Assembly: GCA_045616885.1 (NCBI GenBank)
Contig: JAZLHS010000067.1
Span: 1-5,219, forward strand
DNA length: 5,219 nucleotides
Reading direction: 5' to 3'
Source: RGIG250 sp045616885
GTDB taxonomy: Bacteria; Bacillota; Negativicutes; Selenomonadales; Selenomonadaceae
Shown: positions 1-5,219 of the stretch, one piece after another
Position numbering within the stretch: position 1 is the first letter of the stretch
Layout: each line of letters opens with the position of its first letter
Translations under genes and position numbers: made by a program
Notes under the pieces: generated by a model
What the model saw: the letters and a program-made list of their open reading frames with translations, nothing else
The model's database searches: none
Told to the model about the DNA's origin: nothing

Positions 1-309
1 CTCTGTCCTCCTTTTAGTTAATGTTTCGTCCCATAGTATTACATTCGGCACATACACAGTTATAAGCCATAATTTTCCTTCACCTATACCTACGACTATA
101 TGCAGCTTTTTGCCCTTCACAGTGATTCCCAAAACCAGACAACTTGGATATGGATAATCATCAGGATAATCCTCGATGATTTTTCCATTCATCAAGGCCT
201 GCTTAACTTCACTGTACGATACACCTCGCTGCAGCATTCTTTGCTGAATGTGCGAAGAAATTTCTATTGTCTCGTCGGTACACAACCGTTTTATTTCTGT
301 TATATCCAT
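1..309 (-). CDS. DUF4258 domain protein, RelE/BrnT-like toxin-type fold (3' end cut by window edge)
   Basis: The frame is open from an ATG at 309 to the window edge, giving 103 residues with no stop. The start is supported by AGAGAGG seven bases upstream. Visible family marks are the H20-x3-R24-M25-x2-R28-G29 segment after a short first helix, then a strand-rich part with PYPSCLVLG (53-61), LHIVVGIGEG (69-78), LITVYVPN (82-89), W93 and a basic KRR (99-101). These match DUF4258, a small family related in fold to RelE/BrnT-type toxins. Members are usually about 100-115 residues, so only a short tail should be missing. DUF4258 genes are often followed by a small YgiT/MqsA-type zinc-finger gene; whether one lies past position 1 cannot be seen. 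The gene starts 11 bp after the DUF2971 stop and its ribosome binding site overlaps that gene's end, so the two are probably co-transcribed. The family call is firm; toxin activity is inference. Confidence 0.85.
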   Translation of the reverse strand, partial: MDITEIKRLCTDETIEISSHIQQRMLQRGVSYSEVKQALMNGKIIEDYPDDYPYPSCLVLGITVKGKKLHIVVGIGEGKLWLITVYVPNVILWDETLTKRRTE

Positions 310-320
310 AAAACGCCTCT

Positions 321-1265
321 CTATATTTCTGCCTTTACCCCTCTTACCTTTATGCTTCTATATTGCTCTGGGTATTCCTCTATGGTTTTCGTTAACGACC
401 TATGTTTTTCTTCATAATCGCCATCTTTATTCAACATTATTTCTTCAAGATAATTCAACATACAGCGTTCTTTATCAATTTGTTCTTTGAAAAGAGTATT
501 TTTATACCATACTTCGTCATATCCGTCATAGCATTTTTCTCTTGGGCGGATTGCTACAAGACGCCATTCATGCTCATAACTATATTCTACCTGTTTTATT
601 GACACCATCGCATAGATAAAGGCATACACGATTCTATTTTTCACAAGTTCAGGACTGCATTGTTTTAACTCCTCACGCGCCTCCCACAAATTGTTTATCA
701 TTGTCCTGAATTTCTCAATCAACTCATCACATTCTAGGTACTCTACCGGACTAAAATATAGGCCATCATATAGCCACGCATTTTCTTTATGTCGTGTAAA
801 GAACTCTCCAAAGTCAAAGACTAATGCTCCCCCATTTTCTTTGGCGTATTCATTCCACATTATACCTCGTCCATTTGCTTGTCTTTCCTCCGAGAAGCAC
901 GAGATATAGACATCTTCCTTTAATTTTTTACAAACGGCCATTACCCACCAATCTAACGGATACCCCTCAGATATATTACAATCAGCATTCAGTTGCAGGA
1001 TCAAACACAGTCTTTTCCTAAGTTCAGCATCCTCTCTCAACACACCCGTTAATACCGTTGCACAGTATTCAACTTCCTGCTCATCATCCTGACTGCTTAC
1101 CGATTTAAGTCAAAGCTCTTTACTCTCCAGAATACCTTTCACCGCATCAAATTTAGTATAATGCATAAACTTATTCTTACTAGAAATAAGTTGCTCAACT
1201 CGGTTGTGATATAACGGAAAAAGCAATGATTCTAACAAGGCATTTTGTTCACTTTCACTCAGCAT
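321..1265 (-). pseudogene. DUF2971 family protein, interrupted by an in-frame TGA at codon 52
   Basis: One reading frame from an ATG at 1265 to a TAG at 321 would encode 314 residues, broken only by a TGA at 1112-1110. Before the stop lies the usual DUF2971 opening, FMHYTKFDAVKGILESKEL (33-51). After it come LKSVSSQDDE, YISCFSEE (120-127), IMWNEYAKENGGALVFDF (135-152) and YEHEWRLV (230-237), the family's core motifs. The TGA sits where relatives commonly read L-W-L or L-R-L, so one base change (TGG or CGA to TGA) explains it. A restart at GTG 1043 would leave 240 residues, but it has no ribosome binding site and loses the N-terminal motif. GGAGAGGG lies about 14 bases before the ATG, which is rather far. 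The function of DUF2971 is unknown; members often sit in variable or defence-rich regions. A decayed gene, a sequencing error and UGA readthrough (the next base is C, a leaky context) all remain possible. Confidence 0.85.
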
Positions 1266-1320
1266 TATTTGTATTTTATCCCTCTCCAAGTAATAGATCC
1301 AATACAGGTATGCACGGGGA

Positions 1321-2238
1321 CTATGCGAGTCCCAATTCCTCCCTCTTAAATGTTGGACAGGTATTTTCTGTAGTGCATATAACCGCCGCGGCTATCTTCG
1401 CTCCCATTTCGCAGGCCTCTGCCATAGTCCTACCGCAGGTAAGTCCCATTGCTACACCGGAGAAGAAAGCATCCCCTGCGCCGGTGGTGTCGACTACATT
1501 TACCTTCTCTGCCGAGCATACACCATAGTTGCCATTGCTCTCAGCAAAGGCAGCACCTTTATCCGCCATCGTAATGATTATTGACTTCATGCCCAGTTCT
1601 TTAACCTTCCTCTTCAGGACATTTGCCATTTCCGTCGGTGCTACATCGTCAAGATTTTCTCCGAAGAAAATGCTCGACTCCTGCTGATTGCAGACGAAGC
1701 ACTCGCACTGCCTTATGTACTCTTTCCGCTCCAAAGCCAGAGTCATATTGGATATGAGCGAGAATACCTTCTTGTTATATTTCTTGGCGAACTTAAATAC
1801 CTCGGAAACAACAGCCTCGTCAATGTCTATCTCAAGCAGGATACTGTCGCAATCCTTGAAAATCTCATCACCCTGCTGACTGATAACCTCAGCCAGCGGC
1901 AGGAAATTCGGACGCTTGGACAGGCTGGCTATCACTTCTCCCGTATGGTCAAAAATCGCCAGCCAGGTGCCCATACCATCGGCGGTGGTCTTTATATATT
2001 TTGTATCTACTCCGGCTTCATCCAGCCGTGACATGACGGCCTTAGCCGCCCCACTTCCGTCTACAAGGCTCAAAAAGGTCGGCTTGAATCCGCATTTTGC
2101 AATATTCTCTGCCACATTACGGGAAACTCCGCCGTGAACCTCCTCTATTCTTCCGGCATTTCGACCGCCGGGAACATATACATCCGTAGGGAAGCCTTTT
2201 ACATCAACAAAAACGGTTCCGATGACCACCATGCTCAT
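1321..2238 (-). CDS. PfkB/ribokinase-family carbohydrate or nucleoside kinase, pseudouridine-kinase-like
   Basis: This is a 305-residue cytoplasmic kinase of the PfkB family, which phosphorylates a sugar or nucleoside hydroxyl with ATP. The sequence has the N-terminal strand VVIGTVFVDVKG (4-15), the first family signature GGVSRNVAENIAKCG (36-50) that binds the sugar, GMGTWLAIF (88-96), CNQQE (183-187) near the phosphate site, and the second signature VDTTGAGDAFFSGVAMGL (249-266). In that signature GAGD (253-256) forms the anion hole and D256 is the expected catalytic base. Length is normal. The ATG at 2238 is chosen because AAGGAG lies eight bases upstream; a second ATG two codons later fits less well. 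The GGVxRNxAENxA form resembles pseudouridine kinases (PsuK/YeiC), but no psuG-like partner is visible, so the substrate remains open. It follows the pyrophosphatase terminator and no terminator separates it from the DUF2971 gene 55 bp downstream. Confidence 0.93.
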   Translation of the reverse strand: MSMVVIGTVFVDVKGFPTDVYVPGGRNAGRIEEVHGGVSRNVAENIAKCGFKPTFLSLVDGSGAAKAVMSRLDEAGVDTKYIKTTADGMGTWLAIFDHTGEVIASLSKRPNFLPLAEVISQQGDEIFKDCDSILLEIDIDEAVVSEVFKFAKKYNKKVFSLISNMTLALERKEYIRQCECFVCNQQESSIFFGENLDDVAPTEMANVLKRKVKELGMKSIIITMADKGAAFAESNGNYGVCSAEKVNVVDTTGAGDAFFSGVAMGLTCGRTMAEACEMGAKIAAAVICTTENTCPTFKREELGLA

Positions 2239-2296
2239 AATCAGTACTCCTTATTTCTGCCTCATAGTATCCCGTATAAATATTTCTGCCCGAAGC

Positions 2297-2325
2297 ATTA
2301 TAAAAGCCGGGCACCCGAGCAAATC
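2297..2325 (-). promoter_or_regulatory. possible promoter of the kinase gene, overlapping the upstream terminator
   Basis: On the minus strand the tail of the pyrophosphatase terminator reads TTTTATAATG, which contains a perfect TATAAT -10 box at 2302-2297. No good -35 box is present: GATTTG sits at a 17-base spacing, and TTGCTC only at 14. A start near 2290 would give a leader of about 52 bases before the kinase ATG. This is a weak call, based on the -10 alone and on the need for a promoter after a strong terminator. Confidence 0.3.
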
Positions 2326-2338
2326 ACGGGCGCCCGGC
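2302..2338 (-). terminator. Rho-independent terminator of the pyrophosphatase gene
   Basis: Fourteen bases after the TAA stop, the minus strand forms a 12-base-pair GC-rich stem, GCCGGGCGCCCG (2338-2327) with CGGGTGCCCGGC (2317-2306). It has one G-U pair, a nine-base loop and then TTTT followed by ATAAT. This is a classical intrinsic terminator and separates the pyrophosphatase unit from the kinase. Confidence 0.88.
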
Positions 2339-2352
2339 GGCGTAATCCTTTT

Positions 2353-4002
2353 TTAACCCTTGAGGGTCTTGCCAGCCTCGGTGAGAGGCGGAACAATCTG
2401 CTTCTTGCGGCTCATGACACCCGGCAGATAGATGGAATCTCCGCTGGCATCCTTCTTGAAGGCAAGACCAATCAGATCCTTCGGCTCACCTACATAGAAG
2501 AGCTCGGTGCCTTCCTTGATGATATCGGTGACCATCAGAAGAGTCATGCTGTAGCCATCATTCTCATTGAGAGCAGCCATAGCTTCGAGAATCTCTGCCT
2601 TCTTTTCCATGACCTCAGCAGTATCCATTACAGAAATCTGACCGATGAGCATACGGCGACCGCCAATAGAGAACTCCTTGCTGTCGTTCTTGGCAATCTC
2701 AGAAGCCGGCATACCGGCAACGGAAGAGCCTGCCTTGAGCATATTCATGCCGTACTCATTGATGTCTACACCGGCGATAGCAGCCAGCTTCTCAGCGGTA
2801 CGACGGTCGCGGTCGGTAGTAGTGGGAGACTTGAAGAGTACGGTATCGCTGATGATAGCAGACAGGAGCAGACCGGCCGTATCCTCAGGAATAGCGATAT
2901 CATTCTCAGCATACATGCTGGCAATGATGGTAGCGGTGCAGCCTACCGGCTCGCCGCGGGTATAGATCGGATCAGCAGTAGTGATACCACCGAGACGGTG
3001 ATGGTCTACAATCTCGATAATCTGACCATTGTCAATGCCCTCGACAGCCTGAGCGGTCTCGTTGTGGTCAACTAGAATAAGACGGGTCTTCTCCGGAACA
3101 AGGAACTGGTCACGGTTGATGATACCAACCAGACTGTCGCCGTCGAGAACCGGATAGTTGCGGAAGCGCTTCTCCTCCATGGTACCGGTAATGTTGGTCA
3201 CCAGCTCATCAGAGCTAAAGCACAGCGGTGCCTTCTGCATGATGCGGCTGACAGGCATGCACTGGTTGATGATACGGGCAGTGGTATAGGTGTCGTGCTC
3301 GGTAGTAACGATGCAGATACCAGCCTGACGTGCCTCCTCCTGAATTCCCGGAGATACATGACCATCGCCGGTCATAACGATGCAGGCAACCTTATTCTCA
3401 ATAGCGTCTCTCATTACCTGATCACGGCCGTCACCGACGATAATGATATCGCCTTCCTTGACGCCGAATTTCAAAACAGCCTGAGAGCTGGAAGTGATGA
3501 TGATGCGTCCCTTAATGATGAGACCGGAATCACGGCCTACGAGAACGGTACCATCGGTAGCCTGTACAATAGCACCGAAGGTAACATCGATGTCAGAGAG
3601 GTCAACGAGGCTGAGCTCTTGGAAATAGCGCTTTGCCAGATCACTTACGGAAACGATACCGGCCAGTTTCTCCTGATTGTTGACGACAACAACAGAGCGG
3701 AGATTCTTGCTGGTCATGACCTTGCCAAGATAACGCATACTGTCCTGCTCAGATACAGTAGCATCGATGGGCAGCATTACATCGCGGACGCGGGGATAAA
3801 TATCATGCAGAAGATACGGCAAATCAACCCGGAAAGTTTCCAGAGCATACTTAGTCTCAGCATTAATCTCACCGGCACGAGCGGCAACAACATCTTCTAC
3901 GCCAAGAGCCTGCTTGAGGCGGGCATAAGCGATAGCAGAGCAGACAGAATCGGTATCCGGATTACGGTGACCGATGACATAAATTGGTTTCTTTTCCGGC
4001 AT
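2353..4002 (-). CDS. ppaC: manganese-dependent (family II) inorganic pyrophosphatase with CBS and DRTGG regulatory domains
   Basis: The 549-residue soluble enzyme hydrolyses pyrophosphate to two phosphates, pulling biosynthetic reactions forward. The DHH catalytic domain is split. Its first part has GHRNPDTDS (11-19; metal ligands H12, D16, D18). An insert follows with a CBS motif (about 72-128), a DRTGG domain (about 135-245) and a second CBS motif (about 252-303). The DHH domain then resumes with VDHNE (311-315), VDHHR (332-336) and SDTVLFKSPTTTDRD (385-399; D386 a likely ligand). The DHHA2 domain ends with SRKKQ (531-535), the substrate-binding basic motif. In this subfamily CBS domains bind AMP/ADP (inhibitory) or ATP, and DRTGG-containing members respond to diadenosine polyphosphates. 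The start at 4002 is chosen over an upstream ATG at 4119 because the latter would overlap dtd and add 39 unrelated residues, whereas GGGAGGAA lies six bases before 4002. It has its own promoter and terminator. All key residues are intact. Confidence 0.97.
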   Translation of the reverse strand: MPEKKPIYVIGHRNPDTDSVCSAIAYARLKQALGVEDVVAARAGEINAETKYALETFRVDLPYLLHDIYPRVRDVMLPIDATVSEQDSMRYLGKVMTSKNLRSVVVVNNQEKLAGIVSVSDLAKRYFQELSLVDLSDIDVTFGAIVQATDGTVLVGRDSGLIIKGRIIITSSSQAVLKFGVKEGDIIIVGDGRDQVMRDAIENKVACIVMTGDGHVSPGIQEEARQAGICIVTTEHDTYTTARIINQCMPVSRIMQKAPLCFSSDELVTNITGTMEEKRFRNYPVLDGDSLVGIINRDQFLVPEKTRLILVDHNETAQAVEGIDNGQIIEIVDHHRLGGITTADPIYTRGEPVGCTATIIASMYAENDIAIPEDTAGLLLSAIISDTVLFKSPTTTDRDRRTAEKLAAIAGVDINEYGMNMLKAGSSVAGMPASEIAKNDSKEFSIGGRRMLIGQISVMDTAEVMEKKAEILEAMAALNENDGYSMTLLMVTDIIKEGTELFYVGEPKDLIGLAFKKDASGDSIYLPGVMSRKKQIVPPLTEAGKTLKG

Positions 4003-4045
4003 TGGTATTCCTCCCAGTTGGTAAAAAGCAATAAATTCTTTCTTT

Positions 4046-4073
4046 ATTATAAAGCATTTCTGTATTTTTGCAA
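4046..4073 (-). promoter_or_regulatory. sigma-70-type promoter of the pyrophosphatase gene
   Basis: On the minus strand TTGCAA (4073-4068) and a perfect TATAAT (4051-4046) are separated by 16 bases in an AT-rich stretch. Transcription would begin near 4039, giving a leader of about 37 bases with GGGAGGAA before the ATG at 4002. The -35 box lies just after the dtd stop codon, and no terminator stands between dtd and this promoter, so some read-through from dtd is also likely. Confidence 0.75.
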
Positions 4074-4078
4074 TGAAA

Positions 4079-4522
4079 TTATAGTGTCGCCGTGTCAAAT
4101 ATGAGTGTAACCGGACCATCGTTGACGGAGGCGACCTGCATATCGGCTCCGAACTCTCCGTGCTCCGGCTTGAAGCCGGCCTTTTCGCAGGCCTTCAGGA
4201 AATATTCGTAGAGTGGCTCTGCCAGTGAAGGCGGCGCCGCATGAGAGAAGCCGGGGCGACGGCTCTTCAGGTCAGCGTAGAGGGTGAACTGAGATACTAC
4301 CAGCAGCTGCCCCCCTACTTGCTCCAGAGCCAAATTCATCTTGTCGTTTTCGTCGGTAAATACTCGCAGATGAGTTATTTTATCCACCAGTCGGTCTGCT
4401 TCCTTCTCGGTGTCATCGGGGCCAACCCCCAAAAGGACAAGAAAGCCCCTGTCGATAGCACCGACTGTCTTCCCATCAATAGTGACAGAGGCAGAGGCAA
4501 CACGGGTAACGATTGCACGCAT
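4079..4522 (-). CDS. dtd: D-aminoacyl-tRNA deacylase
   Basis: The 147-residue protein matches the full length of bacterial DTD. This enzyme removes D-amino acids (and glycine mischarged on tRNA-Ala) from tRNA by cleaving the ester bond, acting as a chiral proofreader in the cytoplasm as a homodimer. The N-terminus MRAIVTRVASASVTIDG is typical. The SQFTLY motif (77-82) contains the T80 region of the active site, and NDGPVTLIFDT (134-144) carries the Gly-cisPro pair G136-P137 that gives chiral selectivity by excluding L-amino acids. AAPPS (95-99) and the LRVFTDENDKMNLAL stretch (52-66) are also characteristic. The ATG at 4522 gives the canonical start, though the upstream site is only a weak GGAA eight bases away, so expression may be modest. 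In many Bacillota dtd follows relA; here its upstream neighbours are an inverted-repeat element and purL. No confident promoter is seen in the 33 bp leader. Confidence 0.97.
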   Translation of the reverse strand: MRAIVTRVASASVTIDGKTVGAIDRGFLVLLGVGPDDTEKEADRLVDKITHLRVFTDENDKMNLALEQVGGQLLVVSQFTLYADLKSRRPGFSHAAPPSLAEPLYEYFLKACEKAGFKPEHGEFGADMQVASVNDGPVTLIFDTATL

Positions 4523-4584
4523 GATATCATTCCATTTCTGAATTAAAAGGAGCTATGAATAAAGTCTGACGAAAACACGCTCTC

Positions 4585-4643
4585 GCACTGCGACTCCCTA
4601 AGCTCTGTCGTCGTTACACTCGGCAATCGCTAAGGTCGCATGC
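4585..4643. repeat. internal hairpin 1 of the inverted-repeat element
   Basis: GCACTGCGAC (4585-4594) pairs with GTCGCATGC (4635-4643) with one bulged C. A second weaker pairing further in joins CTAAGC (4598-4603) with GCTAAG (4629-4634), with one mismatched position in each arm. On the minus strand the loop contains GAGTGTAACGA. Confidence 0.55.
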
Positions 4644-4648
4644 ATGAC

Positions 4649-4694
4649 ACTCACTAAATTCATCCATCGCTTCACTCGGATTCATTAAGTGAGT
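4649..4694. repeat. internal hairpin 2 of the inverted-repeat element
   Basis: The arms at 4649-4665 and 4678-4694 pair at about 14 of 17 positions (ACTCACT with AGTGAGT at the base, ATCC with GGAT at the tip), leaving a 12-base loop. On the minus strand the loop reads GAGTGAAGCGAT, close to the GAGTGTAACGA of hairpin 1. Confidence 0.65.
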
Positions 4695-4703
4695 TAGTCT
4701 GGG

Positions 4704-4775
4704 TTATCTGCGTAGCGGTACTATGCTCCTGCTTCGTATGCTTACTTGCAGTTCGCCAAGTACCGACGCAGATAA
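4704..4775. repeat. internal hairpin 3 of the inverted-repeat element
   Basis: TTATCTGCGT plus CGGTACT (4704-4722, interrupted by a bulged AG) pairs perfectly with AGTACCG plus ACGCAGATAA (4759-4775), giving a 17-base-pair stem around a 36-base loop. It is the strongest stem in the element. Confidence 0.72.
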
Positions 4776-4815
4776 ACGGTTTTCTTACAGACATTATTCA
4801 CCGCATCTACATCAA

Positions 4816-4865
4816 GGAAGGGGAGTGTGAAAAAATGAGTAATCATTTTTTCACAGTCCCCTTTC
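4816..4865 (-). terminator. long hairpin after purL, probable terminator
   Basis: About 20 bases after the purL stop, the arms 4820-4838 and 4843-4861 pair at 18 of 19 positions around a four-base loop, and AA/TT extends the base of the stem. The stem has a GGGG/CCCC base and an A6/T6 tract near the tip. On the minus strand the stem is followed by CCTTGATG rather than a clean T tract, so termination may be incomplete. An alternative is a repeated intergenic palindrome; either way it lies between purL and the inverted-repeat element. Confidence 0.65.
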
Positions 4866-4884
4866 GTTCTATTTCATCAATTAA

Positions 4885-5219
4885 TTAGGCGTAGTACTTC
4901 ACACCGGCTTCAAAGAGCTGCTGGTCTTTTTCACCCGGCACATTGATAGCTACATTCTCGCCGATACGCTCGGAGTGACCCATCTTGCCCAGTACGCGGC
5001 CATCCGGGCTGGTAATGCCTTCGATAGCGTTGACGGAGCCGTTGGGGTTGTGTGCTATATCAAGAGACGGCTCGCCCACTTCATCTACATACTGGGTGGC
5101 TATCTGACCGCGGATGCGGAGCTGAGCGATGACCTCGTGGTCAGCAAAGAAGCGACCCTCGCCGTGGGAAACAGCGATGGTATGCATCTCACCCACATTT
5201 ACATTATTCAAGCAGGGCG
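4885..5219 (-). CDS. purL: phosphoribosylformylglycinamidine synthase, C-terminal glutaminase part (5' end outside window)
   Basis: The last 110 residues of a large-type FGAM synthase are visible, ending at a TAA at 4887-4885. The enzyme makes formylglycinamidine ribonucleotide from FGAR, glutamine and ATP, the fourth step of purine synthesis. The visible part belongs to the class-I glutamine amidotransferase domain that frees ammonia. It shows VSHGEGRF (visible residues 16-23), ATQYVD (40-45), NPNGS (57-61), AIEGITSPDGRVLGKMGHSER (64-84), with H81 and E83 as the His and Glu of the catalytic triad. The nucleophilic cysteine lies upstream of the window. The frame stays open through the window edge, so any apparent start inside it (for example the TTG at 5211) is an internal codon. 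A free-standing PurQ cannot be fully excluded, but the GITSPDGRVLGKMGHSER form and the preceding PCLNNVNVGEMHT fit the C-terminus of the fused long enzyme better. Confidence 0.92.
   Translation of the reverse strand, partial: PCLNNVNVGEMHTIAVSHGEGRFFADHEVIAQLRIRGQIATQYVDEVGEPSLDIAHNPNGSVNAIEGITSPDGRVLGKMGHSERIGENVAINVPGEKDQQLFEAGVKYYA

Larger units (their letters stand above)
4556..4800. mobile_element. MITE-like element with terminal inverted repeats and three internal hairpins
   Basis: The 245 bp stretch begins TGAATAAAGTCTG (4556-4568) and ends CAGACATTATTCA (4788-4800), which are inverted copies with one mismatch. The similarity continues inward to about 24 bases per side (GAAAACACG against CGGTTTTC) with small gaps. 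Inside are three hairpins: 4585-4594 with 4635-4643, 4649-4665 with 4678-4694, and 4704-4722 with 4759-4775. There is no open reading frame, no tRNA or riboswitch signature that I recognise, and no clear target-site duplication. Terminal repeats with no coding capacity suggest a non-autonomous mobile element or an intergenic repeat family. Whether it has other copies in the genome is unknown. It occupies most of the 362 bp gap between purL and dtd. Confidence 0.6.

Noticed and set aside
321..1043. DUF2971 as a normal 240-residue gene starting at GTG 1043
   Set aside because: No ribosome binding site precedes that codon, and the same frame upstream encodes the family's N-terminal motif as far as an ATG at 1265, interrupted only by the TGA.
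1110..1112. TGA as a selenocysteine codon
   Set aside because: Family members carry Trp or Arg around this position rather than Cys, and I see no convincing hairpin immediately downstream of the TGA.
2134..3075. Long open frame on the plus strand (313 codons)
   Set aside because: It lies antisense to the conserved kinase and pyrophosphatase genes, crosses the terminator between them, and its translation shows no recognisable family. It is a by-product of codon usage on the other strand.
3295..4104. Open frame on the plus strand (269 codons)
   Set aside because: It is entirely antisense to the pyrophosphatase and its promoter, with no ribosome binding site or family motif.
4003..4119. N-terminal extension of the pyrophosphatase from the ATG at 4119
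   Set aside because: It would overlap the dtd 3' end, translate the promoter region, and add 39 residues absent from the family, while a strong ribosome binding site precedes the ATG at 4002.
4241..4546. Plus-strand open frame opposite dtd
   Set aside because: It is a shadow of dtd, with no family resemblance.
4556..4571. Short peptide from ATG 4555 on the plus strand after AAAAGGAG
   Set aside because: It ends after four codons (M-N-K-V), overlaps the terminal repeat of the element, and faces away from all genes.
4556..4800. tRNA, riboswitch or T-box leader for dtd
   Set aside because: No cloverleaf, T-box sequence or known riboswitch core is recognisable, and the outer inverted repeats fit a repeat element better.

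Overview
All six genes found lie on the minus strand, so transcription runs from high to low coordinates: purL (3' end only), dtd, a CBS/DRTGG-type manganese pyrophosphatase, a PfkB-family sugar/nucleoside kinase, a DUF2971 gene broken by one in-frame TGA, and a DUF4258 gene cut by the window edge. The housekeeping proteins (a pyrophosphatase with inserted CBS and DRTGG domains, a long-type PurL with a C-terminal glutaminase) and the AGGAGG-like ribosome binding sites point to a Bacillota bacterium. An anaerobic gut or oral lineage such as the Negativicutes is possible, but that finer placement is a guess from protein flavour only.

Region by region. 4885-5219 is the C-terminal glutaminase end of PurL (purine synthesis), closed by a long hairpin at 4816-4865. 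4556-4800 holds no gene. It is a ~245 bp element with ~24 bp imperfect terminal inverted repeats and three internal hairpins, and looks like a small non-autonomous (MITE-like) repeat between purL and dtd. 4079-4522 is dtd (D-aminoacyl-tRNA deacylase). 4046-4073 is a strong sigma-70-type promoter for the pyrophosphatase gene at 2353-4002, which ends in a clear Rho-independent terminator (2302-2338). 1321-2238 is the kinase. 1-1265 is an AT-richer stretch with a DUF2971 gene and a DUF4258 (RelE/BrnT-like toxin-type) gene, 11 bp apart.

How the parts fit. The upper half (purL, dtd, pyrophosphatase) is housekeeping: purine synthesis, proofreading of mischarged tRNA, and removal of pyrophosphate under adenine-nucleotide control. 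The lower end (DUF2971, DUF4258) has the composition and gene types of accessory or defence/toxin-antitoxin cargo, placed downstream of the kinase without a visible terminator. The observations most worth a second look are the nonsense codon in DUF2971, the inverted-repeat element upstream of dtd, and the edge-truncated DUF4258 gene, whose antitoxin-like partner may lie just outside the window. No clearly new system is demonstrated here.
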